A DNA stretch of 64,000 nt, taken from contig JADWQD010000002.1 in assembly GCA_016110215.1 (NCBI GenBank), positions 2,108,001 to 2,172,000 on the forward strand, given 5' to 3'. The first letter of the stretch is position 1. The number at the start of each line of letters is the position of its first letter. The stretch comes from Capronia americana (Eukaryota > Ascomycota > Eurotiomycetes > Chaetothyriales > Herpotrichiellaceae). A program made the position numbers and the translations under genes. This document shows, in pieces, positions 24,486 to 35,797 of this stretch. The notes under the pieces are model-generated. The model ran no database searches, had not been told where the DNA came from, and saw nothing but the letters and a program-made list of their open reading frames with translations.

Positions 24486-25079
24486 ATGGGGTACTCGCAA
24501 AGGATGAACCCGGACGGATACTCAGGGCGTTACACGCCAACCTCGCCCTTATCGCCCCGACTTCATTCCAGCCAACACCCGCTTTCTCCTCCTCCGAGCC
24601 GGGCTCGAGCAGGACAACATACACGGCAAGCCTCGCGAAACATGCACATGACACTTCCTCGATTCCACCCCGGCAACTTCATCCATCGCGACCAAGCGGC
24701 GACACCGACTTCGGCCATCCAAAGCCCAGCAATCTCGCTCAACCGGGTGACAGAACCAGTTGAGATGGAGTCACCGAGGCTGATGCGTGAGAAGCAGCGC
24801 GAATTCCTTGAGAGAGCTCACGTGTCGTCGAAGATCGCAGCCTCGTCGATGGGTATCAAGCCTGGGGCCCCGCGGCTGGATCCTCTCGGCAGCCCCAAGG
24901 GACCTGTCACACCACTGGCGCTTGAGGAAGGCGATGACTACTTTCAAGTTGCCGGGGCCGGGAAGGTCTCGCCCGCAGGAAGCCCTGGTCCAACAAGGAG
25001 CCCGCGCAGTGAGGCCTCGTCGGACAAAGAGGATTCGAAGAAGAACAAGCAGGGTAGACAGACGGATGTCTACCAATGA
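24486..25079 (+). CDS. Conserved fungal Ser/Pro-rich protein, unknown function
   Basis: A single exon of 197 aa starting MGYSQRMNPDGYSG. Residues 1-95 are disordered and rich in Ser, Pro, His and Arg. The block LMREKQREFLERA through GIKPGAPRLDPLGSPKG and LEEGDDYF (about 99-156) looks conserved and reminds me of small uncharacterised Pezizomycotina proteins. The tail is acidic then basic (DKEDSKKNKQGR). Several SP and TP sites suggest phosphoregulation (inference). No membrane segment or catalytic motif is visible. Codon order is clean and no intron is needed. Confidence 0.7.
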   Translation: MGYSQRMNPDGYSGRYTPTSPLSPRLHSSQHPLSPPPSRARAGQHTRQASRNMHMTLPRFHPGNFIHRDQAATPTSAIQSPAISLNRVTEPVEMESPRLMREKQREFLERAHVSSKIAASSMGIKPGAPRLDPLGSPKGPVTPLALEEGDDYFQVAGAGKVSPAGSPGPTRSPRSEASSDKEDSKKNKQGRQTDVYQ

Positions 25080-25826
25080 TGAAGCTCATGACGCCGAGTG
25101 CAGCGCAGTGAAGAGTCTGTTCTCCATTATGCGTGCGATACCCAAAGCGACTATACGATTTCCCTTTGTTGCAACCAGACCACAGCGAGACGCCTGGTGT
25201 GTCTTGCCGGCGCTCGGAATTTGGAAGTCGCGCCTAGAGCTCGACCTGCAGGCTTGGGAAGCCTACAGCATTCGTTTCATTCTTCTGTCGATAAGACATT
25301 GACAGCATTCCTTCTGGCTCGAGACTTGCATAAAGCTGCCTGGCGCAACTTTGGATCTCCTGCAGGAGGTGGAATCTACCTACGTACTCAGCATAGCGCA
25401 AGGTCACTGCCAGAACTAGGCTGGCACAAAAAAATAAGTCTACCATGGAATAGCACAGATTAACCCGCCACCAAAAGGTTGTCAAAATAGAACATTCGGT
25501 CGTAATTGTTTGTGCTCGAATGTGCGCCGGACAATGGATCCGGTGGATGCACCGCCACTCACCATTGAAGCCACAGACAGGAAGACTGCATGTTTCACAA
25601 TGCCAAATGCCAGTGTCAGTTCATGCAACTGCCATTCCTTCACTTCTTATTGTTGTCAGTCTTTCTCTCTCCTTCTCTCTCTCGCTGCTGCATTTCTTTA
25701 GACCATTACTTGCAGTGCATCAACCACTGCGCGTCTTCTTAGGCCACCTTCCCGACGATGCCCCTTCAGGGCCTGGAACAGTCGTCAAGGTGACACCATT
25801 GCTGCACTTCCGACCGCGCTGAGCAC
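25080..25826. other. Intergenic, MNN9 upstream region
   Basis: 747 bp. A CT-rich tract (about 25660-25700) lies 130-170 bp before the MNN9 start, as often seen in fungal promoters or leaders. Small frames are not supported. Confidence 0.45.
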
Positions 25827-27031
25827 ATGCCCTACCACGATATGCGGTCAACACGCAGTGGCACGCGGACGACCACCCTCGCCATCCTGCTGGGCGTCGT
25901 CTTCCTCTACTTTCTCTACAGCATCCGCAACACCTCCGTTGACCAGTCCGAACTCCGCTTACGGGTCCAAACGTCCGCGGCCGAAAACCCTCTCTCGCCT
26001 CCCACCTCTGCTTTTCGCAAGCAGCCCAACTCACAGAACGCACACGGTGTCCGACGGCCCCCTCCTGTCGTTCACTATCAGCTGAACAACCTGACTTCCT
26101 CGGCATGGCCTGCCCAGAAGAACGAGAAGGTCCTCATCCTCACGCCTCTTGCCCGCTTCTACCGTGAATACTGGGACAATCTCCTAGCCTTGAGCTACCC
26201 TCACGAGCATATCAGCCTGGGGTTCATCACGCCAAAGACCAAGGAAGGAAACGCTGCAACAGCAGCTCTACAAGAGGCAATCAAGGAGACACAATCCGGG
26301 CCAGTGGAACAGCGCTTCCAGTCCGTGACCATATTACGGCAGGACTTCGAGCCTCCCTTGACCTCACAGGGCGAAAAGGAGCGTCACAAGATGGAGAACC
26401 AGAAAATCCGTCGGGCCTCAATGGCTCAGGCACGCAACAGTCTACTCTTCACCACCATCGGTCCGCATACCGCGTGGGTGCTATGGCTCGACGGAGACGT
26501 GGTCGAGACACCCCCCACGCTCATCGAGGACCTAGCCAGCCACGACAAAGCAGTCATTGCCCCAAGTTGTATGCAACGCTTTATCGACGACCAAGGACAG
26601 GAAGCCATCAGACCCTACGACTTCAACACCTGGCGAGACAGTGACGTTGCACAAGAGCTTGCCAGTAAAATGGGCCCCGATGAGGTCCTCCTGGAGGGGT
26701 ATGCCGAGATGGCTACTTACAGGACACTCATGACAAAACTGGCCAAGACAGGCAATGATCGAGACGAACGTCGTCTGATGCCCCTTGACGGTGTCGGCGG
26801 GACAGCTCTCCTGGTCAAGGCAGAGGTCCACAGGGATGGAGCTATGTTCCCTCCCTTCCCTTTTTATCACCTGATTGAGACGGAAGGCTTTGCGAAGATG
26901 GCGAGGCGCCTTGGATTTGACGTCTGGGGCTTGCCCGACTATTTTGTGAGTCTTGCAATTTTCGGTCCGAAGGTAATAGGCAATCGGTTTGCTGACTTGA
27001 CACTTACCAGGTGTATCATTATAATGAGTAA
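25827..27031 (+). CDS. MNN9: Mannan polymerase subunit, GT62 alpha-mannosyltransferase (Mnn9 type)
   Basis: Exons 25827-26945 and 27011-27031 (65-nt intron, GTGAGT...CAG, phase 0) code 379 aa. A type II topology is visible: a short cytosolic tail, a membrane anchor at about 17-31 (LAILLGVVFLYFLY), a stem, then the Anp1/Mnn9/Van1 fold with VLILTPLARFYREYWDN, the metal-binding LWLDGDVVE (DxD-like), MPLDGVGGTALLVKA and GFDVWGLPDYF. The last exon adds only VYHYNE, matching the short end typical of Mnn9 rather than Anp1 or Van1. Mnn9 works in the cis-Golgi in mannan polymerase complexes, extending the alpha-1,6 backbone on N-glycans. Met-25827 is taken; Met-25842 is possible. Confidence 0.93.
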
Positions 27032-27426
27032 TCAAACCTAAAAAATGGGTCGATCAAGGAGCCACAGCGTCGCTGTACGCAGGGAGGACACAATGTAGCG
27101 GGCTCTACAAGGAAGGGCTCAGTTCGCCATGACGACAAATGACAGCCGACACATTTTCCAGTCAAGCAATCACCGGTGTATGTCAAGCCGGTTATCTGGG
27201 TTCGTGTACACACCGGTACAGCCTCCGCTGAGCAACACTTCTCACCTGTACCAGCAGAACAAGTTTCCATTCTCATCGAAGACAACGAAGCACTACGGCA
27301 GCGTGACCGGAAGAGACATCACGGCAGAAGCCCAAGCAGAAACCTGCGACCTGTAGAAGATGCGCGATGCCAGAATCGAGAAACTCGCAACAAACGAGAT
27401 AACGACACCTCTCGCCGAATAGCACA

Positions 27427-27447
27427 CGCATGCATGCATGCATGCAT
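27427..27447. repeat. (GCAT)n simple repeat
   Basis: Five consecutive GCAT units, each self-complementary, so the run can fold on either strand. Confidence 0.85.
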
Positions 27448-27946
27448 ACACGCAGACCGGGCTCGGACGGCCGCACCTAGGAAAGGATTGAAGGCAAAGG
27501 TGAATAAGGCCGCAATAAAAGTGATGGCACTATTTTGACACATGTGGAGTGGCAAAGAAGAGCGTGACTGTCTCGATTCCGCACACATCTCAACATTTTC
27601 CATATCCTGGTAGTTAATGGCCGTGCCAGTGTCAGTGCCAACGCACGGTGTTTAGCGCAACTATCCACACAGCCTTGCATGTAACTCGGACATGGCGCAT
27701 AGCATAGCGTCTCGTGTCTCGTGTCCCTTCGTGTTGCTTTTCGCCTGCATTCTCCAATGAAAGAAGCAGCGGTGGTGGGGGGCCACAGACAGGGGGAGTC
27801 ACAGGAAATACGAGCAAAGCCCAAATACGAGGTACTGGATCTAGACAGTCCGGAGGGTATACAGTAGAGCTAAAAGAATAGCACCCAAGAATACTCGGTA
27901 CAAGATCCGTACGTACTGGCTCTATCGTCTTCGTTTCGAGCCCTGG

Positions 27947-27980
27947 AGGGAAAGGGGGAAGGGGGAAGGGGGAAGGGGAG
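27947..27980 (+). repeat. G-run array, potential G-quadruplex
   Basis: Runs of 3, 5, 5, 5 and 4 G are separated by two or three A, which fits the strict G-quadruplex pattern with very short loops. It lies between two convergent genes, 172 bp beyond the S10 stop. Confidence 0.75.
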
Positions 27981-28090
27981 TTCTTAAGTCGATTTTCCAT
28001 CTCATTCATGAACTCTGTTGGGGGTTTGACATTTCAGCGTATTTGGTACTCGGCCCTCGATAATGTAGTAATATAAGCTACTTTATTACA

Positions 28091-28116
28091 CAGGGAGTAT
28101 TTAAGTACTCTGTGTC
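28091..28116. other. Imperfect 26-bp palindrome near the S10 gene end
   Basis: CACAG...CTGTG arms flank AT-rich inner arms about 40 bp past the S10 stop codon. It may mark the 3' end of the transcript; fungal terminators do not need hairpins, so a function is uncertain. Confidence 0.35.
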
Positions 28117-28152
28117 AGGAATGTCGTCGAGACTCGAGGACATTCTTCCCGC

Positions 28153-30138
28153 TCACAAAGTCAGCCACCCACTGAGATTGACGGCCTCGGATCTCTTGGC
28201 CTTGGCCATCCTCCTCTCGAGCTTCATCCGCCTCGCCTCCTTGAGATTATAGGCCGCCCTCTTCTTAGGGGGGTCGCCGGTGCCCTTGTCCGTGCCCCCG
28301 CCCTGAGGCAGGTTGGTGGTTGTGTTGTAGATGCTCCCCTCGGGCGTGACCTTGAACTGCACGGTATGGTTGCCCTCTCGGAAGCTCGTGACGCCGGGCC
28401 CCTGCGTCAGGTACGCGGGGGTGACGACGGTCTTGCCGCTCGCGACGTCCATGCCGTTGATGGTGCGGTCAACGAGCTCGAGCGCCGCGAGCGGCTGGAA
28501 GAAGGGCACCAGGTGGCCCGACTCGTAGATGCGGACGAAGGCGAACTTGCCGGCCTGGCGGACCTGGCCGTGCACGACGCCGTCGCTGGTGCTGATGTTG
28601 GCGAACCCGGCGTCCGCATAGCCCGGTGCGTTGACGTGCGTCGCCACGACCTGCCCGCCCATCCAGTTGCAGTTGTAGTCCGCGTCGCCAAAGTACATTG
28701 TGACCGAGATGTTTTGGGCGAGGAGCTGCTGCACGGCCGCGACGGTGCCGATCTCGCGGTCATCGTCGCCCGTGCTGCCGAACGCGTTGCCCACCGCCGA
28801 CGAGGATTCAGAGTAGTTCACGTACGCGCCTATCGCGGTCTGGACGCGGGGGGTGTTCAGGTAGTCGATGTAGTAAGACTGCGGGAAGGGGTTGGGCATG
28901 AGGTAGCGGACGTCGTACTCGTCGCGGTCGAGATAGATGTCGTAGAGGTTTTCGACTTGCTGGACAGGCGGGAAAAAATTGCTGGTTAGTCGATGCTACG
29001 GAGGGAAAAGAGAGAATCTCACCTGGAAACAGAAGTTGTCTGCTGCTGTGCAGATCTCGTCAATGCCGTTTGTGTTGCAGTCGACGGTTTGGTCGTAGCA
29101 GTTTCCGGGCCCGTAGAGGTTGTTGTACCATTGGTCTGTATTCGGGCATTTGTCAGCTTGTGTTTCTTTCCAGTCTCCTTTCGAGGTGCGCCTCACTCTT
29201 GACGGTCTGGTTGAATGGGCTATAGTTGTACGTGTTGCCCGGGGATATCGTGAAGTTGTAGTATGCCTGATATTGGACCAATGGGTCGTACCACCCATTA
29301 CCGATCAAAACGTGCTGGAGGTTGATGTTTTGTGCGCCGCTGATGTTCAGCGCATTCTGCTGGACGAAATATTCAGAGACAATGGGTGCGTAGTGGCCAC
29401 CTAACGTAGAAGCATTAGTGGTGCAGCTTCCAATGGTAGGAAAAGAAAATATTCCCAGCACTTACCGTATGATTCTGTCGCGAAGTTGATCTCTTGCCTT
29501 GCATACTCGGGAAACGCGCCCATGAAGCCTTGCAGGGTCTTCCACATGTTCGGGGCCACGGCGGGCGTGTTGTTCGCCGTCAAGGATTGGTTCCAGTACG
29601 AGTATGTACCGCATGCCCAGTCGCTCGCATACCCGGGGCAGTTATTGCCGGGCAACTCGACAAGGTATCCAGAGTTCGGGTCTTCGTAGCCGGGCACCGG
29701 GGTCGAGTAGCTGAAGCCGACTTGTGTGGGCTGGTCGATGAAGATCATGTTACTGACGTTTGACCATGAGTATGGATTGTTCACAGCGTCTCCGTCTTCA
29801 TTGACTCTGCACGGTCCGAGTTCTTGGAACAAGCCGATCATGGACGACGAGCCGGGCCCGCCATTGATCCAGATGGTCAAGGGCGCCTCAGTAGGGTCAA
29901 CGTTTCGGCTTTCGAAGAACCACCAGAAGATGTGCTGGCCGGGCGCCACGTCCGCGTAGCCTGCATAGCTTTTCACATCGGGATCTTGTTCGCAAATGCC
30001 TGCGGGGACCGACTTGTAGCGGACATTGACGTCGGCGTAGCCTGTTTTGCTGGTGAGGTTCTTGGGAGGGGTCACGAATTGAGAGAGGACGAGCTGGCCA
30101 GCACTGGCCAGCAACACAGCTGTGCAACGCAAAAACAT
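28153..30138 (-). CDS. Secreted serine carboxypeptidase (S10 family)
   Basis: Exons 30138-29466, 29400-29197, 29135-29023 and 28959-28153, coding 598 aa; introns are 61-65 nt with matching phases. A signal peptide (MFLRCTAVLLASAGQLVLSQ) starts the protein. The oxyanion motif WINGGPGSSSMIG, nucleophile context ATESYGGHYAP (split by intron 1), the Asp in FGDADYNCN and the His in ESGHLVPFFQP form the S10 triad. Many N-x-S/T sites suggest glycosylation. The enzyme removes C-terminal residues at acid pH, outside the cell or in the vacuole. The last 50 residues are very basic (KKRAAYNLKEARRMK and more), an unusual tail for the family. S10 members with the same layout include fungal secreted carboxypeptidases rather than Kex1, as no membrane anchor is present. 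Confidence 0.94.
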
Positions 30139-31318
30139 GATGCTGAAAGCTGCGCTTTCACTCCCAGATTTAATACCGACAAAGAAAGCGAGACAGGGAA
30201 GCTCATGCGCTCGGGAAAGAGGGACTTCTTGTATCGCGTGGTCGCTCGCCAGTGCCCGTCATGCGTAACCTACCTTGGAGGCTATCTGCATTTCCTTTTC
30301 TTCCCTCTCGATCCGCGGCATCCTTGCCTTCCTCTAGCGAGGTAGCTCCCAGAGGCAACAGGTACAGATAGGTGATGACGCTGCCCCACGCGCTCGGCAT
30401 TGACCGAGGGCAGGGGCAAGAGCTCTCAAAAAGAATGCGCAGGCGAAGTGAGGATGGGTGACAGTGACGCTGGACCTGCAGCTTGATTAGAGGGCCTCCT
30501 ATAAGCTGGCAGGACGAGTGCTGCCGGAGTCCATCAAAGAACCGAGTCGTCTGCAGAGCTGCCTCTTAGGGTAAGTCGAGGATCCTCCCAAGCTTTGAGC
30601 AAGCTTCCACGGCCGCAGAGATAAGAGAAGCGACAATGCCTTGTCAGGCCTTCTCCAGAAGTTCATTAGTGCGCAGACATCAAGGTCCATGGTCCCATGG
30701 TCGTGGGGAAAGGTAGCATTGCGAGGTGAAGTTTGCCATCAGCCAGCAGCTAACGACGAGGCCGCATCCTTGGATACGCACCGCGCTCGCCGCCGCTCAG
30801 TGGCCGAGAAAGGCACCAGGATCGACCGGAGGAATTCAGATCAATACGAGCGCCGCGCTAACGGCGCTAACAAATCAACTAACGATCAGGCCACTAATCG
30901 CGCATCCATTGCCGCTTATCGATAGGGCCACCCTTGCCCCGCGGCATGACGAGCTCTTCACGCTCTTTGCCTCTTCATACCAGATGCACTGGCATAATTA
31001 TACTTTGGAATGAAAAGTCCACGAGCCGCCATCAAAGATCAGATTCCTGCGGCGCAACAATGGCATATGGTCGCAGCCACTGGTGGCGGGAGATGCAAAG
31101 GAAGCAGTGCTGATGGAAATAAGGCCTTGAGTGGCAAGCAAAAGCTCATGCTGTCTGTAAGTGCATAAGGCACACATGTCAACTGATTGTGCAATGTCGT
31201 TAAAAGAATCAGAGCAAAGCTTGTGTCAAATCCCCCAAACGCCGGAAAAATCATAAGAGCTCAAAGTAGATGTGCTCCTCGTATCGTAGAAATGCTGCTT
31301 CTCCCCAATGCCATCAAA
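30139..31318. other. Intergenic, S10 upstream and glycosylase downstream region
   Basis: 1.2 kb without a supported gene. It contains the motif GCTTATCGATAG (about 30913-30925), which recurs before the ZIP gene. The rest shows no repeat or conserved frame. Confidence 0.4.
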
Positions 31319-33322
31319 TCAAAACTTCTTCTTGGAAACCACCAATTGCTCGTAGCTGCTGTCATCTTCCTCTGTAGTGACCACTGGAATCGCATCGTAA
31401 ATTGCCGCTCTGTAATTTTTGAAGTAGGCGTGCTTCTGTTGGCCTGTCTTGTCGCCGGCGTCAAAATCGTCGTCCATATCGTATCTTCTGCAGATATAAC
31501 CCTTCTCAAGTTTCTTTTCGTGGCGGGTGAGCCACAGCAGGTCACGCTTCACCTGTGTAAGCGGCTTCTTCGGTCGTGGTGTCTTTACTGGCTTGTCGTC
31601 GGCGTCGTCGTCATCGTCAGCTTCGGCATCCTTGCGTGCCTTCGTCAAGACATCACGATCCTTGATCAGGTGTTCCAAGCAGCACTTCGTAGTCTGATAC
31701 TCATGACTGTGCTTGCTATGTTTGCCGTCGCATCGCGCACAGGCACGGCGATGTCTCCAGAAATCCTGATGCAGGTCGGTCGCGACGTTTCCGGGAATGA
31801 CGCTATTAAGATGGCTGCACATCTTGTCCTGGTTGTCGCACCAACTCGGTACCTAGCCGAGAAGCTTTGACATTGCCGCGACATGCGTGTCTACAGCAAA
31901 GACCGGAATGCCCATGTTGAAACTCATGAGGCAGGCTGCTGTTTTGACTCCGACTTGGGGAAGCGAGGTCAGCACATTGAAAGCCGCTTGCTTGCCGCCT
32001 TGTCTGTATGCGTCCCAAATGAAGTCCATTGAGAGTAATCCGGGCACGAAGTCTTTGGCGTCAGGCTCTTGTCCGTGGTAGACAACTTCGCCAGGTTTCA
32101 GGAGCGACAGGTTCTTCGCGTAGATGATGTCCAGGCAGGCTTTGATCGGAATGGTCTTGACGCCTTGCAGACCAGCTCCACTCAGCACTTTGAGAAGCTT
32201 GGACATACTCTGCTCTCGAATATGGTGGTAATTCGGCTTGGTGCCCTCGTACACCTTGCCGTCAACCATATAGGGGTAGTTAAAGATCAGGGCCTGCTGC
32301 ATGTCCAAAGCAACTTCGTTAGTCAAGGCCTGGGACAGAATGACACGGACCAGGCTGTCAACTGTAAGGCCTCTCGCGGCATGGAATGGCCTGGATGCTG
32401 TTCCATTTTGCGCAGCAGGCTTGGTCAACGCCATACGCTCCACTTCCAGGATTTTCACAACCTCCCGCAGCTCGTATCCCGATGGAGAGCACCAGAAGGG
32501 TAACTGATTGCGACCAAACCTGAACCCAGTCTTGTTAAGGCGTCTTTCGGGCCTAAGCTTCCACTTCTTATAGCGGTCGGCGAGCCCTGGCACTTTGAGA
32601 GTGATGAAAGAAGTACGGGTATTCTCTTTGACTATACCGCCGGGTCAGCCGCATTCATACACCAGTAAGTGGATCCAATACCTCTGCGGGCAATCGCGAT
32701 AGCTCCAGTTACCGTCCCTTTCGCATTTCGAACGCGCAATGACCGGGTGGTGGACACAATGCTCTCTGTCTGTATGACTTCAAAGTCTCCGTCTGCGTCT
32801 TCAGTGGACTTCCTGCCTCTCTTCACAGGAGTTAAGAGAGCATCTTAAGTTGTTAACATGCATCAAGAAACGGGGACCGACAAACTTACCTTGAGTGGAA
32901 GAGCCACGCTTTCTACCGCGGGCTGGAGCAACTTGTTGAGAAGCAGATGGTGTCTCAGTTGTGACCTTGGTCGTGCTAAGCTTCTTTGCTTCCACGAAAA
33001 AATTTGCGGCCGAAGCAACAGCCTGTTTGCTGACACTCATCGTGAGCTTAAGAGTGCGGCGTGGACGCTGTACCGCTCTGTTAGAGCCTGAACAAGCCTC
33101 TTGCTTGACGTCGTCTAGACTCTGGATTGAAGCTGGCTGGTCTGGCATGGTTGTATCGGAGTCACCACTTGGAGCAACTGGCTGTACAGTCGTGAACCTG
33201 GATGAGTCTTGCACAAGGCTGTCAGAGATGATGCTAGATGGTATAGCGGCGCATGCTTCGTCAATCTTTATGACATCCTTAGCAACTTGTTTGGCGGTTT
33301 GTGAGCGCGTCAAGGTGACCAT
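31319..33322 (-). pseudogene. HhH-GPD DNA glycosylase interrupted by an in-frame TAG
   Basis: Exons 33322-32890, 32843-32682 and 32631-31319 (introns 46 and 50 nt) give a 636-codon frame, broken only by TAG at 31855-31853 (codon 458). Residues 1-200 are a basic, disordered leader. The helix-hairpin-helix LPQVGVKTAACL with its catalytic Lys (about 428) and the Asp of FAVDTHV (about 446) are those of the endonuclease III superfamily, which excises damaged bases. The frame before and after the stop reads SKLLG-stop-VPSWCDNQDK; relatives usually have Trp there (LGW). The remaining 178 codons stay open and carry a Cys/His-rich stretch (RRACARCDGKHSKHSHE) unlike the standard 4Fe-4S loop. Splicing out the stop would remove the catalytic Asp. 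It could be a recent null allele, a truncated but active enzyme, readthrough, or a base error. Confidence 0.8.
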
Positions 33323-35797
33323 TTTGAATGCTCGAAATCAAACTGGGGAAGCAGAGTCGAATAGAAACTGTAAGTATCTCGTCAGATCTCGCATCCAAAT
33401 TGATATTGTAATGAATGTGCAGATTCAACAAGACAAGAACATGTGAAATGATAACATAGTGGCTGGGAAATCGTGGGCCTCAAGATGCCATCATAGAGGA
33501 ACCATAAAGGAGGGCTTGCTGGGTGTTGAAGTTAGGCTCGCCCATGTCGATTTCTGGTGGGAATTGCACATGTCGATTCTGATGCCGAACACATGTCGAT
33601 TGTTGTCCTCCAAGCTCCGCTCCTCAGGGGTATGGCCAGCCTTGCCAAGGCACGGCGCAGACCCGCTTGCCTTAACGGGATCCCGGCGACCACATTCAGA
33701 CGTAGATCGTAGCTAAGTGAATGTACTGTGTGATGCAGAGAACAAAGTGCGGAGCTTACCGGCAAATCAAAGTAATGGAGTCCTCACGAAAGTGAGCCTG
33801 CTCAATACCGGGGCCTTTGTTGTGTGTGCTGAAGGCCGATCAAAGCAAATTTGTTAAGACGATGTCGGTGTATATGATAAAGTCTCCGTCGGTACGTGAT
33901 AGACTGTAAAATAGTAAGCTCATGGAAGCATTAAGAGGTTGAAAGGATGAGAGATCAAAGAGGAAGAAGGGTGCTGAGAAGAGGGCGAGGGACGAGATAT
34001 ATATAGTCGACTACAAGAAGCACATGCTTGCCAAGTGTCACGTCGTCAACCATGGAGAGGCAATGTCATTCCGACGACGTCGCCTGATCCTGAATGACAT
34101 CAACGTCGCTGTGGCTAGCGACGGGTAAAATTCACGTCAAGGGCCAGAAGGGTCTCTGGAATGACGTTCACTGTCATGTGCAAGAGGGGACGGTTTGGAT
34201 GAACGTGAAGATGGAACAGGACTGGATTGTTTCTGTCACTTACTCCGAGACAACGAGGACCTGAGAGAAAGTTAGCTTGCCAGTACGAACAGTTCGGGTT
34301 TAGCATGGAAGAGCATACCGAGGAGTGCCGATGAAGTAGCCACGTTCTTCTGGGAAGCGCTGGTGCTGTTAAATGTTCGCAGTATTCCTGAGCTCCGGCT
34401 GCTATCTGTGCGGCATGCAATATGTCATTTCTGTATATATTGGTGTGGTTAGATTGTGTTGTGACGAGAGTACCACAGAGAGAGAAGGACCAGCAGCATA
34501 TACAGGGGCAGCCAGAAGATGAATTGTCAAGGGCAAACAATGGTATGAGTGTATTTCGCTTGTCGCTTGTCATTGACAAACGGCAAACGGCAAACTGTGT
34601 CTCATTTGATTGACGGTGCTTAGGGGTCCAGACTCACAGAACGGAATGTAGCAAAGGACGAGATGCGCTCGCGGGACTTAAGCCGTGTCTGTGATTGCCA
34701 GAGTCAGGAACAACTTAGATAGTGGGTGACAAACACAGTCTGTCTCAAAGGCGGGGATGGGCAGTGCTGTGCTGTATATCATTAGTGCGGGGTGGGGCTG
34801 GCTAGACATACCTTGCTTGCTGAACGGAAGTGACGTGAAAGAGACGAAAGATTGAGAATACGAAAGCAGATGATGTCCTTAGAAGGTCAAGAAGGAGAAG
34901 GTCCGAATACTTGGAGAGGATGCTTGTTGAGAGGAAGTGGCGAACGAGGAAGAATGATCTTGGGTGGAAGAAATATTAACGAGAAGGAAGACGGTGTTAC
35001 AGTCGATCTGTTCAACCGTGTCTTGTAGATGACGGGCAGGTGACGGGAAAGAAAAATGTTGACTGAAGATGTGAAAACACTTTCGATGCAGAGAGAACAA
35101 TGCAACTCACGTTGAACTGAGGCCAGGACGAGCCACAACGGACGGGGGATGAGGCTCCAAATTAAGCTTATTTGTGGTGTGGGCTGCCGATTGGGTGGTC
35201 GAGGGGGTTTGCGGAAGAGCCCTTCGTGGGAATTTCAGGCCAAGTAGATCGGAGAACTTCAGAATCCCGTAGGCAGGAGATGTCTTGCTGTCTTGAACTT
35301 AGTCCATGGGGGAGGGACTGAGAGGGAATGGGCTGCCGTGGAATGGAGCGAGCAATTCTGTTCGCATGAAGTTTTTTGCTCAACCGAAATTTGAGCAAGA
35401 CCACCGTGGGAAGGCTCAAACTCCAGAAGGACTCTTCATGTTGGGTTGTGTGAAGGATTTGTAGCTCTTGAAGGATGTATTACCTGCCTGCGCCTGCGCT
35501 TGAATTGTCGTGAGACTGCGATATGCCACCAAATCAGCTCTAACATGTAACAGCCGTCAGTAATCGCCGGGCCGCCGACGAGACGTGTCGAGGGCTCCCT
35601 CTGGCATTGGTAGACCGACAACCATCTCGTCCGCCTGCTACTGCGGCAGCGACAACACTAAGAAACAACCATCGCCATATCAATTGCCCTAGGCCAGGAC
35701 CACAGGGCACCACCGGCATCATGTTCCACGTCCAGCAGGCCTCTGGCACACATTGGGTTGTGGCTTTGTTGACCGAGGCAAAGTGCTGGTGTCAGTC
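33323..35797. other. 2.5 kb gene-poor stretch
   Basis: Upstream of the glycosylase and downstream of the phosphatase. No frame has a recognisable domain; 34115-34579 (minus, 154 aa) is the longest and is unconvincing. A TGTCATTC / GAATGACA inverted pair (34064-34099) repeats the pattern found before the TatD gene. A TATATATA run lies near 34000. Confidence 0.45.
34064..34099. repeat. TGTCATTC inverted pair, second site
   Basis: Perfect 8-bp arms at 34064-34071 and 34092-34099 with a 20-bp spacer that itself contains GACGTC. It is the same octamer pair as at 17959-17982 but in opposite order. Confidence 0.6.

Larger units (their letters stand above)
27032..28152. other. Convergent intergenic region with simple repeats
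   Basis: 1.1 kb between the 3' ends of MNN9 and the S10 peptidase gene. It holds a GCAT repeat (about 27427-27447), a G-run array (27947-27980) and an imperfect hairpin (about 28091-28116). No gene is supported. Confidence 0.55.

Noticed and set aside
28366..28989. 207-residue plus-strand frame opposite the S10 gene
   Set aside because: Antisense of a GC-rich coding exon; the S10 triad is on the other strand.
34115..34579. 154-residue minus-strand frame
   Set aside because: No domain, signal peptide or splice partner; Cys and His content looks random.
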